The notes under the pieces: model-generated | What the model saw: only the letters and a program-made list of their open reading frames with translations | The model's database searches: none | Told to the model about the DNA's origin: nothing | Source: Corynebacterium glucuronolyticum DSM 44120 | Lineage (GTDB): Bacteria; Actinomycetota; Actinomycetes; Mycobacteriales; Mycobacteriaceae | Reading direction: 5' to 3' | DNA length: 64,000 nucleotides | NCBI RefSeq assembly: GCF_030440595.1 | Contig: NZ_CP047452.1 | Coordinates: forward strand, 2,232,001-2,296,000 | Part shown: one piece after another, positions 8,676-17,169 of the stretch | How the letters are laid out: every line of letters begins with the position of its first letter | How positions within the stretch are numbered: the first letter of the stretch is position 1 | Translations under genes and position numbers: made by a program

Positions 8676-9476
8676 ATGACAACGCACACAGCTCTCCCCT
8701 CCCCCAGCCCCACCGCCCGCGCCCTGGTCACGGGCGCCAGCCAAGGCATTGGCCGCGCTATCGCGCGCGAGCTCGCCCAGCGCGGCCACAACCTGATCCT
8801 CGTCGCACGGAGAGAGGAAGTACTGGAAGAATTAGCCCGTGAGCTGCCCACCGAGTGCGAGGTGCGGGCTGTCGATCTGGCGGACGAAGCGCAGCGCGCG
8901 GAGCTCATCAGCGAGATCCGCGAGCGTGAGATCAACATCATCATTAACTCCGCCGGCATCGCCTCCTTTGGCAATTTCATGGACCAGGACTGGGGCTACG
9001 AGACCAAGCAGTTCGAGCTCAACGCCACGGCCGTGTTCGAGCTGACGCGTGCGGTCCTGCCGGGAATGCTCGGGCGTGGCGAGGGCGCGATCCTCAATGT
9101 GGGATCCGCGGCTGGGAACATGCCGATCCCGAACAACGCCACCTACGTGTTCACCAAGGCAGGCGTGAACACCTTCACCGAATCCCTCCACTACGAGCTG
9201 AAGGGCACCGGCGTGGCCTGCACGCTCCTGGCCCCCGGCCCCGTGCGCGAGGCGACGATCCCCGAGGAGGAGCAGTCCATCGTGGACAAGGTCGTCCCCG
9301 ACTTCCTGTGGACGACGTACGAGTCCTGCGCGAAGGAATCCCTCGAGGCGTTAGCGAAAAACAAGCGCCGCGTGGTGCCCGGCCCGCTGAGCAAGGCCAT
9401 GAACGCCGTCAGCCTCGTCGCACCGAGGGGCCTTCTGTCCCCGGTCATGGGCTGGTTCTACGCCAAGATGGCCTAA
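8676..9476 (+). CDS. cmrA: SDR family oxidoreductase, probable mycolate reductase CmrA
   Basis: A 266-residue short-chain dehydrogenase. The NADP-binding [10 protein letters not shown] lies near residue 20, NSAG near 91, and the catalytic Tyr-Lys pair appears in YVFTKAG, preceded by the Ser of NVGSAAG. In corynebacteria and mycobacteria the SDR directly upstream of orn (CmrA / Rv2509) reduces the 3-keto group of newly made mycolic acids, completing corynomycolate synthesis. The 13-bp gap to orn here repeats that order. The function rests on this synteny plus family. Confidence 0.8.
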   Translation: MTTHTALPSPSPTARALVTGASQGIGRAIARELAQRGHNLILVARREEVLEELARELPTECEVRAVDLADEAQRAELISEIREREINIIINSAGIASFGNFMDQDWGYETKQFELNATAVFELTRAVLPGMLGRGEGAILNVGSAAGNMPIPNNATYVFTKAGVNTFTESLHYELKGTGVACTLLAPGPVREATIPEEEQSIVDKVVPDFLWTTYESCAKESLEALAKNKRRVVPGPLSKAMNAVSLVAPRGLLSPVMGWFYAKMA

Positions 9477-9489
9477 GGTTGAAAGCGTT

Positions 9490-10101
9490 ATGAGTAACAA
9501 AGACAATCGCATCGTATGGATCGACCTGGAGATGACGGGCCTCGACCCCAAGCGCCACGTCATTGTCGAGGCGGCGGTACACATCACCGACAATGATCTG
9601 ACAATCCTCGGAGACGGCCTGGACCTCGTCATCCACGCAACAGAGGACGAGCTGAAGGAAATGGACGAGGTTGTGACCAAGATGCACACCTCGAACGGGC
9701 TCATCGACGAAATCCGGGAATCCCCCCTGAGCTGCGCGGAGGCGGAAAAACAGATCATCGCCTACATCGACGAGCACTGCGACGGACACCCGCCGCTTGC
9801 GGGCAACTCCATTGCCACCGATCGCAGCTTCATCCGCGAATACATGCCGGACCTGGATCAGCGCCTCCACTACCGGATGATCGACGTCTCCTCCCTCAAG
9901 GTGCTGGCACGCAAGTGGATGCCCACCATCTACTCGCACCAACCGGAGAAGGGACTCGCCCACCGGGCGCTTGCCGATATTGTGGAGTCCATCAAGGAGC
10001 TCGACTACTACCGCCGTTGTTTCCTGCGCGACGAACCCGGTGACACGGAGAAGGCAGCCCAGGAGACCACCGCCCGTTACGCTGATTACCTGGCGTTTTG
10101 A
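9490..10101 (+). CDS. orn: Oligoribonuclease
   Basis: A 203-residue DEDDh 3'-5' exonuclease that degrades short RNA oligonucleotides, including linear cyclic-di-nucleotide products. The Exo I motif [10 protein letters not shown], the [10 protein letters not shown] segment and the C-terminal [11 protein letters not shown] with catalytic His and Asp are all present. Length matches E. coli Orn with a short C-terminal tail. It follows cmrA by 13 bp and precedes tRNA-His, the arrangement conserved in actinobacteria. Confidence 0.95.
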   Translation: MSNKDNRIVWIDLEMTGLDPKRHVIVEAAVHITDNDLTILGDGLDLVIHATEDELKEMDEVVTKMHTSNGLIDEIRESPLSCAEAEKQIIAYIDEHCDGHPPLAGNSIATDRSFIREYMPDLDQRLHYRMIDVSSLKVLARKWMPTIYSHQPEKGLAHRALADIVESIKELDYYRRCFLRDEPGDTEKAAQETTARYADYLAF

Positions 10102-10154
10102 TGTTATAGCGGGGTGTGAGGTACTATATCCCTCGCTGCCCAATGGGCGGTAAT

Positions 10155-10230
10155 GGTGGATGTAGTTCAGCTGGTAGAGCACCAGGTTGTGATCCTGGGT
10201 GTCGCGGGTTCGAGCCCCGTCATCCACCCC
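10155..10230 (+). tRNA. tRNA-His (GTG)
   Basis: A full cloverleaf is visible. The acceptor arms GTGGATG and CATCCAC pair, the D-arm contains GTTCAGCTGGTAGAGC, the anticodon loop is TTGTGAT with anticodon GTG, and the T-arm is GCGGGTTCGAGCCCCGT. The extra 5' G typical of tRNA-His can pair with the C discriminator. CCA is not encoded. A terminator follows immediately. Confidence 0.95.
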
Positions 10231-10240
10231 GATGAAAAAT

Positions 10241-10269
10241 ATCCCCCGGCCTCGCGCCGGGGGATTTTT
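10241..10269 (+). terminator. Rho-independent terminator after tRNA-His
   Basis: A 10-bp stem (10241-10250 with 10256-10265) and a 5-base loop are followed by TTTTT. It ends the cmrA-orn-tRNA-His unit. Confidence 0.85.
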
Positions 10270-10280
10270 CGTTGCTCCGC

Positions 10281-10892
10281 TTACCGGGGCAGGATCTGGA
10301 TGTGCAGGTTCTGCTCCACGAAGTCGATTACTGCCTTTACCAAGAAGAATAATGTGCCCAGGGCACCTGCAACGCCCAGGAGGGCAAGGAGCACCGTGCG
10401 CGTTTCGGACTCCTCCTTCGGGGTCGCGCCCTGGCCCTTGGCAACGGCCGCTGTGCCACGCGCATCGGAGGCGATGCCCCACGTGGTGAGCTCCGGATCC
10501 AAAAGGTCATGCAACTGCGAGGTGGACGTTGTGGAGTAGCCCTTGGCGTGCTCCAGCCCGGGCAGCTGCGCCAGCGACCACGTTGTGCCGAAAGCCGTGG
10601 CGGAGGACTCACCACGGGCGATAAGGGTGGTCGTGCCGTCGGTTGTCTTTCCGTCTAGGGCGTGAGACGCAAGACGATCCAGCTCCTCGGAGCTGCGAAC
10701 GCGGGCGTAATCAGCACAGCTACTAAAGCCGGCAGCATGGACAGCATCACGCAAGAAAACGCCGTTGAAGTGCGGGTTTTTGTTCTCGCACATGTCCAAC
10801 CGGAGCTCCGTGATGGGGTTAGGTACATCGGCGATGGCGGGCACGGGTGCGAGTCCCACTGCCAACGCGGTAAGGAGTGCTACTCTTCTCAT
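10281..10892 (-). CDS. Hypothetical exported, membrane-anchored protein
   Basis: A 203-residue protein of unknown function. An N-terminal Sec signal (MRRVALLTALAVGLAPVPAIA) is followed by an extracytoplasmic region of about 140 residues containing two cysteines that could form a disulfide. A C-terminal hydrophobic helix (about residues 168-190) ends in a short tail. No enzyme motif is evident. It converges on tRNA-His and diverges from the next gene, so it is probably monocistronic. It may be a corynebacterial envelope protein. Confidence 0.65.
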   Translation of the reverse strand: MRRVALLTALAVGLAPVPAIADVPNPITELRLDMCENKNPHFNGVFLRDAVHAAGFSSCADYARVRSSEELDRLASHALDGKTTDGTTTLIARGESSATAFGTTWSLAQLPGLEHAKGYSTTSTSQLHDLLDPELTTWGIASDARGTAAVAKGQGATPKEESETRTVLLALLGVAGALGTLFFLVKAVIDFVEQNLHIQILPR

Positions 10893-10946
10893 ACCCAGAG
10901 CATCGCTTGGGAGCGCAAAAATGTAACTTTTCCCAGGCTATGGTCT

Positions 10947-11609
10947 ATGGTTTATGTCATGATTTCCGTTGACCCCCAATACGTGTATGTGAGGACGCCC
11001 GCCACCAGTGTCGCGGGAATAAATGACTGCACTGAGGGGTTCGACCCACGCGACGGGGAAGATCTTGAAATCCCCAGCATGGAGGAAGTTTTCTTCCTGG
11101 ACTTGGGCATCTCGCGGAGGTTTCAGCCCGCGGAGGTGACGTGCATGTACGCCTCCGGACGGCATGGGACTCTCGCGGACTTTCCCAGGCTACAGCGGGA
11201 GGCGCTGGCGCGTTACCGAGATCGTCCCACGTGTTTCGCGCATTTCCAGGGAACCGACCCGGTATGGAAGGTGATGATCCCCGCAGGCTGGTACAACCAG
11301 ACGGCGTACACGTTGCCAGAAAGCTCCACCGCAGTCAACCCAGAGGATGTCATCTTTACGCTGGCCACCCCGCACGAGTTCCGGGTGGAGTTCCGCAGCC
11401 TCGCCGAGGTGCTCCAGGAGGGCACGGGCGGGTTGGAGTTGCGCGAGTTCAGTCTCTCCCCGGACGATGCGGAGGCGGCGAGCTTCGAATCCTTCCGCCG
11501 GGATCGCTACGCGGGTGTCATCTTCTACTCTTCGGGCGACGAGTCGAGCCTGTGGGAACCGATTGTCGGCGAGCCGGTAGACCATGTGATACTGGGGGTT
11601 GATAGGTAG
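10947..11609 (+). CDS. Hypothetical protein
   Basis: About 220 residues, acidic, with no signal peptide or membrane helix and no motif I recognise. Two starts are plausible: ATG 10947 and ATG 10959; neither has a good ribosome site. The open frame extends further upstream, but that part lies antisense to the preceding gene and looks non-coding. The gene ends 10 bp before the flavin-dependent oxidoreductase and may be co-transcribed with it. Confidence 0.55.
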   Translation: MVYVMISVDPQYVYVRTPATSVAGINDCTEGFDPRDGEDLEIPSMEEVFFLDLGISRRFQPAEVTCMYASGRHGTLADFPRLQREALARYRDRPTCFAHFQGTDPVWKVMIPAGWYNQTAYTLPESSTAVNPEDVIFTLATPHEFRVEFRSLAEVLQEGTGGLELREFSLSPDDAEAASFESFRRDRYAGVIFYSSGDESSLWEPIVGEPVDHVILGVDR

Positions 11610-11619
11610 GCTAGAGAGC

Positions 11620-12609
11620 ATGAAGTATTCGCTCATTGACTTTGCCACCATCTATCCGGGCGAGCGCCCGCGCGCCGCGTTTGAGCGCTCCGTGCGCTTC
11701 GCCCAGCACGCCGAGGAGCTAGGCTTCGACCGCATCTGGTACGCCGAGCACCACAATATGACGACGATCGCCTCGTCACAGCCGGCCGTGCTTATTGCGT
11801 ACGTGGGTTCCCACACGTCGTCGATTAGCTTAGGCGCGGGCGGTGTGATGCTACCGAACCATGCGCCACTCATCGTGGCCGAGCAGTTCGGTACCCTCTC
11901 CGAGATGTTCCCCGGGCGAATTGAGCTGGGGCTCGGTCGCGCCCCCGGCACCGACCAGCAGACGCTACGCGCTATCAGGCGCGTCCCCGGCGCCGCCGAT
12001 CGCTTCCCCCAGGATGTGCAGGAGCTGCGCGGCTACTTTGCCGACGAGCCCCTCCTGTCCGGCGTGCACGCGATGCCCGGCGCCGGCACGAACGTCCCGA
12101 TCATTATCCTCGGGTCCTCCCTCTTCGGCGCGACGCTCGCTGCACAGCTCGGCTTGCCGTACGCCTTCGCCAGCCACTTCACCCCCGCTCACCTGGAGGA
12201 AGCCGTGGACACCTACCGGCGCACGTACCAGCCCAGTGAGCAGCACCCCGAACCCTACGTCATCGCCGCGGTCAACGTCACCGCCGCGCGCACAACCGAA
12301 GAGGCTAAGGAGAAACTCCAGGAGGTGTACCGTCGCCGCGTCCACTCGATGGTGGCGCGTGGCCGGGATCTCAGCACCGAGCAGCTCGACCAGCTGGTCA
12401 ACAGCTTCGCCGGCCACCAGGTCACCCAGATGCTGCACTACAACGCCGTGGGCAACCCGGAGGAGGTGTCGGCGTACCTAGACAAGTTCGCCAAACTCTC
12501 CCGCGCCGACGAGCTCATGCTCTCGATTCAGGACGACGACGAGTCCTCGCTGCTCGAATCCTTGGATATCGTCGCCCAGTCGAAGTTCCAGTCCCCCAAC
12601 CCGTCATAG
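11620..12609 (+). CDS. LLM class flavin-dependent (luciferase-like) oxidoreductase
   Basis: A 329-residue TIM-barrel flavin oxidoreductase of the bacterial luciferase superfamily. FDRIWYAEHHN near residue 37 and the ELGLGRAPGTD segment are typical of the LLM group that uses FMN or F420. ATG 11620 is preferred to an upstream in-frame codon because it matches the family N-terminus (YSLIDFATIYPGE). The substrate is unknown. Its last 82 bases overlap the 3' end of the convergent L,D-transpeptidase gene, so both C-termini are encoded on the same DNA. Confidence 0.85.
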   Translation: MKYSLIDFATIYPGERPRAAFERSVRFAQHAEELGFDRIWYAEHHNMTTIASSQPAVLIAYVGSHTSSISLGAGGVMLPNHAPLIVAEQFGTLSEMFPGRIELGLGRAPGTDQQTLRAIRRVPGAADRFPQDVQELRGYFADEPLLSGVHAMPGAGTNVPIIILGSSLFGATLAAQLGLPYAFASHFTPAHLEEAVDTYRRTYQPSEQHPEPYVIAAVNVTAARTTEEAKEKLQEVYRRRVHSMVARGRDLSTEQLDQLVNSFAGHQVTQMLHYNAVGNPEEVSAYLDKFAKLSRADELMLSIQDDDESSLLESLDIVAQSKFQSPNPS

Positions 12610-13727
12610 GGGCTGAACGTTTCTCCCGTGGTGTTCGTCACCACGACGAGATCGCCACGCTTCACAAACTCCTGGAACCACTTGGCGTTTTCTGTGGAGA
12701 CGTTGATGCAGCCGTGGGACGTGTTGGTGTTTCCCTGCGCCCACACCGACCACGGCGCAGCATGCACGTAGATTCCCGAGTAGCTCATCTGCGTGGCGTA
12801 ATTCACCTTCGTGCGGTAGCCACCCTTCTCGTGGGAGAGCCCGAAGGTCTCCGAATCCATGATCATCGAGGGGTTCTTGTCACCGATGATGTAGGTTCCG
12901 GGAGGAGTGGACCAGCGGCCACCGTCGCGCCCCATGGACACGGGCATCGTCTTGATCGTCTCGCCGTTTTTGGTCACGGTCATGATCTTGGTGTTGTTGT
13001 CCACGTAGGAGATGACCTCGTCGCCGATGGTGAACTCGGCCTGGGCGTTATCCCCACCCCACGTCGATTTGCCCAGCCGGTGCCCGAATGGCTTCGCCTC
13101 CACGTGCACCTTCGTGCCGGGGTGCCAGTGCTCCTTCGGACGCCAGCGCAGTTGCGACTGGTTCACCCAGTAGAAGGCACCCTCCGTCGGCGGGTCGGCG
13201 GTCACCGTGACGGTACGTTCCGCCTCCTCCTTGTATTCATCGGCGATGGCGGTATCGAACTGGATGTTCACCGTCTGCCCGACGCCGACTTCAGCGCCGT
13301 CAGGGGAGACGTACACCTCGGCCTTGTAGGTGGGTGTCACGGTGGTGAACGTCGACTCCACCGTCTGGCCCTCGGAGTCCCTGGCTGTCAGGGTATAGGT
13401 CCGCCCGTAACCGAGCGGTTCGGTCAATCTCCAGGAGCTTTTCGACGTATCGGAGCTCACCTTTCCGCCGCCCCCCAGCTCTGCGACGACCTCATCGGCG
13501 TCGTTAACGAGCTTCGCTGCTACCAGCTCCGCACCGAACGTGTGCACCTCAATGTCCTGGTTTGGTTGCACAGTCGCACCATCACCGACGGTGAACGCCG
13601 GTGGGATGTGCAAGGTCTCGTGAACCGCAACATTTGTGTCTGGACTTCCGGTAGGAATAGTGCACGCACTCGCTGCCAAAACCCCAGCGCAAGCAACCAG
13701 CACTGTCGCGTACCGTCTAATCTTCAC
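12528..13727 (-). CDS. L,D-transpeptidase (YkuD domain) lipoprotein
   Basis: A 399-residue cell-wall enzyme that forms 3-3 peptidoglycan crosslinks. A lipoprotein signal with LAASAC (Cys22) is followed by two Ig-like domains of the mycobacterial Ldt type (about 35-250), then the YkuD domain with the SHGCINVS catalytic motif (His338, Cys340) and a Ser-rich acidic tail. The start is GTG 13727, which has AAGGAG five bases upstream; an overlapping ATG at 13731 is out of frame. The 3' end overlaps the flavin oxidoreductase gene by 82 bp. It probably acts at the outer face of the membrane. Confidence 0.92.
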   Translation of the reverse strand: MKIRRYATVLVACAGVLAASACTIPTGSPDTNVAVHETLHIPPAFTVGDGATVQPNQDIEVHTFGAELVAAKLVNDADEVVAELGGGGKVSSDTSKSSWRLTEPLGYGRTYTLTARDSEGQTVESTFTTVTPTYKAEVYVSPDGAEVGVGQTVNIQFDTAIADEYKEEAERTVTVTADPPTEGAFYWVNQSQLRWRPKEHWHPGTKVHVEAKPFGHRLGKSTWGGDNAQAEFTIGDEVISYVDNNTKIMTVTKNGETIKTMPVSMGRDGGRWSTPPGTYIIGDKNPSMIMDSETFGLSHEKGGYRTKVNYATQMSYSGIYVHAAPWSVWAQGNTNTSHGCINVSTENAKWFQEFVKRGDLVVVTNTTGETFSPYDGLGDWNFDWATISKDSSSEDSSSS

Positions 13728-13812
13728 TCATACTCCTTCGAATGTTGCCGTGACCAGACGATTTTACAATACTCGGGCGAATGATTATATTTAAGTCTCG
13801 TCGCAAGGCAAT

Positions 13813-13885
13813 GCGCCATTAGCTCAACTGGCAGAGCAACTGACTCTTAATCAGTGGGTTCGGGGTTCGAGTCCCTGATGGCGCA
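13813..13885 (+). tRNA. tRNA-Lys (CTT), copy 1
   Basis: The acceptor pairs GCGCCAT with ATGGCGC, the anticodon loop CTCTTAA holds CTT, and the T-arm has GGTTCGAGTCC. Discriminator A; CCA is not encoded. It is identical to the copy 107 bp downstream. Confidence 0.95.
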
Positions 13886-13919
13886 CAAAGCGAAACACCG
13901 TTTCGCCCAATTTAATATT

Positions 13920-13992
13920 GCGCCATTAGCTCAACTGGCAGAGCAACTGACTCTTAATCAGTGGGTTCGGGGTTCGAGTCCCTGATGGCGCA
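13920..13992 (+). tRNA. tRNA-Lys (CTT), copy 2
   Basis: Identical in all 73 bases to the preceding tRNA-Lys, separated by a 34-bp spacer. A terminator follows 5 bp downstream, so the two are probably processed from one transcript. Confidence 0.95.
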
Positions 13993-13997
13993 CAGAT

Positions 13998-14026
13998 AAA
14001 ACCCGGCTTCCACGAGCCGGGTTTTT
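13998..14026 (+). terminator. Terminator after the tRNA-Lys pair
   Basis: A 10-bp stem (13998-14007 with 14015-14024) with a 7-base loop, and a T run (14022-14026) that begins within the 3' arm. Confidence 0.85.
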
Positions 14027-14057
14027 GCTTTACACCCCCTTGCCCACATACGGGCGA

Positions 14058-14104
14058 CCCCTTCCTTTTAGCTCCTTCGAGGAGAAGGAGCTAAAAGGGA
14101 GGGG
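14058..14104. other. Long 20-bp stem hairpin between tRNA-Lys and the LADTG gene
   Basis: Arms 14058-14077 and 14085-14104 pair over 20 positions with one G-T wobble and a 7-base loop. It lies between convergent transcription units, after the tRNA terminator and 50 bp beyond the LADTG gene stop. There is no clear T run in either direction. It could be a bidirectional transcription stop or a remnant of a mobile element end. Confidence 0.5.
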
Positions 14105-14153
14105 CCGGAAAGAACCGGGTTAGGAGGAAGGGGGTTGCTGCTTAATCTGGCCT

Positions 14154-16028
14154 TTAGATCTGGCCCCGACGCTGACGTACGCCGAGGAGCACGATGCCAC
14201 TCATAATGAGCAGCGATGCAAGCCCCACAGGCAGCCCGATCGGTGCGCCCGTATCAGCAAGCTTCTTCTTGCTCGTCTTCTTCTTTGACGAGCTGGCAGC
14301 CTTCTTCGTGGTGCTCTTCTTCCCCACAGAGATGCGCGGCTTCTTCTGCTGCGCCATACGCGTCGACGTCTTCGACTTCGCCTTCGTGGACACCTTCGGC
14401 TTACCACCAAGCGATGCGGCCTTCGTCGTCGTCGCGCTCTTGGAGTTGCGGTTGCGCATCTGAGCCAGAGTCAACGATTCACCATTGGGCTGCTTAACAG
14501 TGATCTTCGGCTTCTTCTGCTGATGCTTCTGGTTCGCTGCATCGCTCTTACCCTTCGACGGCGATGCGGGCGAGAGGACCTTGTCCACCGCGCCACCAAG
14601 AAGTCCGGCACCAAGGCCGCCGACGGTGAGCACGCCGATGACGGAACCAATGATCGCGTCGGTATTCACTGAGCCGGAGGAACCATTAGAACTATGGTCA
14701 CCAGGCTTTTGCGGATCCGGCACGGTCATGCCGGGTTCAGCGTCGGAACCGCTATCACCTTGGGTACCTGCGGAACCAGAATCTCCATCAGGCTTCGGGT
14801 TATTCGGGTTTCCTTCCGGAATGACCGGGTCCTTCGGCTGTGGTTTCCCATCAGACTCGGTGCCTGTGCCTGGCTTAACTTCAGTGGCCGGTTCGTCGGT
14901 CTTCGGCTTCGTGGCGTTCGCGTTGTCTGCGCCAGGCTTCGTCTCTGCGGCCGGTTCGTCAGCCTTCGGCTTCGTGACGTTCGCGTTGTCTGCGCCAGGC
15001 TTCGTCTCTGCGCCAGGCTTCGTCTCTGCGCCAGGCTTCGTCTCTGCGCCAGGCTTCGTCTCTGCGGCCGGTTCGTCGGTCTTCGGCTTCGTGACGTTCG
15101 CGGTGGCCGTCTCCGTAGTTGGGGTAGCTGGGCTGGACTCGGCATCCGCCTTGGGTGCAGCCGCCCTGGCGGCCGTATTCGAGGTGTTGGACTCGGTGCT
15201 TGCCGTCGTTGTTTCGGAGGTAGTGGTGGCTGAAGGGGCAGGTGTCGACCCTGAGGTTTCTGTGGACGGGGCTGCAGCACGGTCCGCGAGAGCGCCGATC
15301 TCACCCACCGCCGCAGAAAATGCCATAATGCTATTTCCTAGATCCTCAGCAGCGGCTGCCTTATCTGGGGTCGGCTGAGTAGCGGAAGGCTCCGCGGAAG
15401 CCGGGCGCTTCTTCAGGATGCCGACCATCGCTTTTTGCTCCCCTGCCCCAAGCTCAAGGGTGAGGGTTGTGGAGTTGTCCTTATTATCCGTCCGGACCAG
15501 CGGAACATCCGTGGAACCGGAACGAGTGATCGTCGAAAAGTCCTTGTGCCCAAGACGGTCGGGAGCAACCTCGAGAGCCAGCCCCTTCCAGTCCTCAGCG
15601 GAGGTGGTGACCTTCACCTTCTGCCCATTCAGGTCGGGAACAACAAGGGTCAGTGGCTCCGGCTTGCCGTCCTTGGTCAGAGTGACCGTGATCTTCTGGG
15701 TCGCCTCCTTATCGGCGCTTACCAGGGTAGACACACCATCAATGTCGAAAGCTGCGGCCTTCTTATCCGTGGCGATTGGCGACTGCTCGTCACCAACCTT
15801 CACCCTCACGGTGTACCCCTCGAGACCAGGGACTGTTGCCTCCTTGCCCGGAATGATGCGCCCGTCAGGACCCGTCACACCAGCCAAATCAAGCCAGAAG
15901 ACGTCCTCCACGTGCTTGTCCGTGCCCTGCTTCGCGTACGCCGCCAGCGCCGGGGCAGGAACCACGACGGCTCCCGTCACCGCTAGTGCAGCTGCCGTCA
16001 ACGCAGCCAAAGCCTTCTTGTGAGCCAT
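14154..16028 (-). CDS. Repeat-rich cell-surface protein with LADTG sortase signal
   Basis: A 624-residue secreted protein. The Sec signal is MAHKKALAALTAAALAVTG onward to PALA; a folded N-terminal region (about 30-220) follows, then a long Thr/Ser/Ala/Pro-rich stalk (about 220-430) with NVTKPKTDEPAAETKPGA repeats and four tandem ETKPGA units. A hydrophobic segment (about 445-470), a Lys-rich region, and a C-terminal LADTG + hydrophobic + RQRRGQI sorting signal complete it. LAxTG is the form preferred by class E sortases in actinobacteria. Start ATG 16028 has GAGG upstream and a clean signal; an ATG at 16052 would add eight residues. It is probably a surface adhesin or stalk protein; the ligand is unknown. 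Confidence 0.8.
   Translation of the reverse strand: MAHKKALAALTAAALAVTGAVVVPAPALAAYAKQGTDKHVEDVFWLDLAGVTGPDGRIIPGKEATVPGLEGYTVRVKVGDEQSPIATDKKAAAFDIDGVSTLVSADKEATQKITVTLTKDGKPEPLTLVVPDLNGQKVKVTTSAEDWKGLALEVAPDRLGHKDFSTITRSGSTDVPLVRTDNKDNSTTLTLELGAGEQKAMVGILKKRPASAEPSATQPTPDKAAAAEDLGNSIMAFSAAVGEIGALADRAAAPSTETSGSTPAPSATTTSETTTASTESNTSNTAARAAAPKADAESSPATPTTETATANVTKPKTDEPAAETKPGAETKPGAETKPGAETKPGADNANVTKPKADEPAAETKPGADNANATKPKTDEPATEVKPGTGTESDGKPQPKDPVIPEGNPNNPKPDGDSGSAGTQGDSGSDAEPGMTVPDPQKPGDHSSNGSSGSVNTDAIIGSVIGVLTVGGLGAGLLGGAVDKVLSPASPSKGKSDAANQKHQQKKPKITVKQPNGESLTLAQMRNRNSKSATTTKAASLGGKPKVSTKAKSKTSTRMAQQKKPRISVGKKSTTKKAASSSKKKTSKKKLADTGAPIGLPVGLASLLIMSGIVLLGVRQRRGQI
14991..15062 (-). repeat. 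Four exact 18-bp tandem repeats inside the LADTG gene
   Basis: The 18-bp unit TGCGCCAGGCTTCGTCTC occurs four times head to tail without mismatch and encodes ETKPGA on the minus strand. It sits inside a larger 63-bp repeat that covers about 14890-15090. The unit length keeps the frame, so copy-number change would alter stalk length only. Confidence 0.9.
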
Positions 16029-16125
16029 ACCTACCTCATTACCTCCATACATTCTCTTCCACTAAACAGGTTAGGGGATAAAGAAACAAACGTAAACAGG
16101 AGGGGGTTTGACCTAAAGTAGGGGT

Positions 16126-17169
16126 ATGGACGTAACTATCTACGACGTAGCTGAACGCGCGGGTGTTGCAGCCTCCACCGTTTCCCGGGCTTTTTCCCGG
16201 CCAGACCGTGTGAGCTTCAAGACTGCGGAGAAGATTCGACGCGCCGCAGTAGAACTCGGCTACCACCAGGACCTCGAGGTTCGTGCGGGAACCAACCGCA
16301 AAACCGAGATCCTTGGGCTTGTCGTAGCGGACATCGCCAATCCCTTCTTCTTAGAACTGGCGCGCGGCGCACAACACGCCGCAGCAACGCACCAAATGCT
16401 CGTGGCCACCGTCAACACCAACGAATCCACCGTCCGTGGGCGTACTGCCGTAGACAAGCTCGCACCGTTTGTCGACGGCCTCCTCCTCGCTTCCACCCGC
16501 GTCGCCGCCGCCGACATCCAAAAGATTGCCCGTGGCATCCCCACCGTTGTCTGCAACCGCCCGGTTCAGGGCGTACCCAGCGTCCTCGTAGACAACCACG
16601 ACGGCGCCCTCAAAGCCATGCTCCACCTCGAAGCCCACGGCTGCACCACCGTCACCTACCTCGCCGGCCCCGAAGGCGCCTGGGCCGACGGCATGCGCTG
16701 GCGCGGAGTCATCGACGCTGTCAACGCACCCGACCGCGACTACGGACGTGGCCTCCAACCAACGGCCAAGCAAACAGAGCAACTAGCGCGCATCCAAGTT
16801 CGGCAACTGCGCATGGATCAGCCCACAATCACCGGCGGGCGACGTGCGTTTGAGATTTGGAAGGAAAACCCCTCCGACGCCGTCATCTGCTACAACGACC
16901 TCGCCGCCATCGGCTTCATCAAAGGCGCCCAGGCACACGGCATCCAGGTGCCTGACGACGTCAAGGTCATCGGCTTCGACAACACCGAAATGACCGTGGT
17001 CAACTCCCCCACACTCACCACAGTGGCAGGCCCTCTGCGCACCGTCGGCCGCGTCGCCGCTGCCAACCTCATCGCCCTGATTGAGGGCATGAACGTTCCC
17101 CTATCCAAGCCCCGTCGCCTGCCCACCCGGCTCATCGTCCGCGAATCGACAGGGCCTGTCATATCCTAA
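16126..17169 (+). CDS. LacI family transcriptional regulator
   Basis: A 347-residue LacI-type repressor. The N-terminal helix-turn-helix (TIYDVAERAGVAASTVSRAFSRPDRV, residues 3-28, given here as the standard LacI hinge start) is followed by a periplasmic-binding-like sugar domain with ILGLVVADIANPFF, DGLLLAST, AVICYNDLAAIG and VIGFDN. It diverges from the LADTG surface protein gene across 97 bp and converges on the nuclease-like gene with an 11-bp overlap. No sugar operon adjoins it, so its target is unclear; the hexuronate genes 2-3 kb downstream are one candidate. Confidence 0.88.
   Translation: MDVTIYDVAERAGVAASTVSRAFSRPDRVSFKTAEKIRRAAVELGYHQDLEVRAGTNRKTEILGLVVADIANPFFLELARGAQHAAATHQMLVATVNTNESTVRGRTAVDKLAPFVDGLLLASTRVAAADIQKIARGIPTVVCNRPVQGVPSVLVDNHDGALKAMLHLEAHGCTTVTYLAGPEGAWADGMRWRGVIDAVNAPDRDYGRGLQPTAKQTEQLARIQVRQLRMDQPTITGGRRAFEIWKENPSDAVICYNDLAAIGFIKGAQAHGIQVPDDVKVIGFDNTEMTVVNSPTLTTVAGPLRTVGRVAAANLIALIEGMNVPLSKPRRLPTRLIVRESTGPVIS

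Noticed and set aside
13813..14104. Integrated mobile element at tRNA-Lys
   Set aside because: No integrase, no partial tRNA copy (the second copy is complete) and no second attachment site seen.
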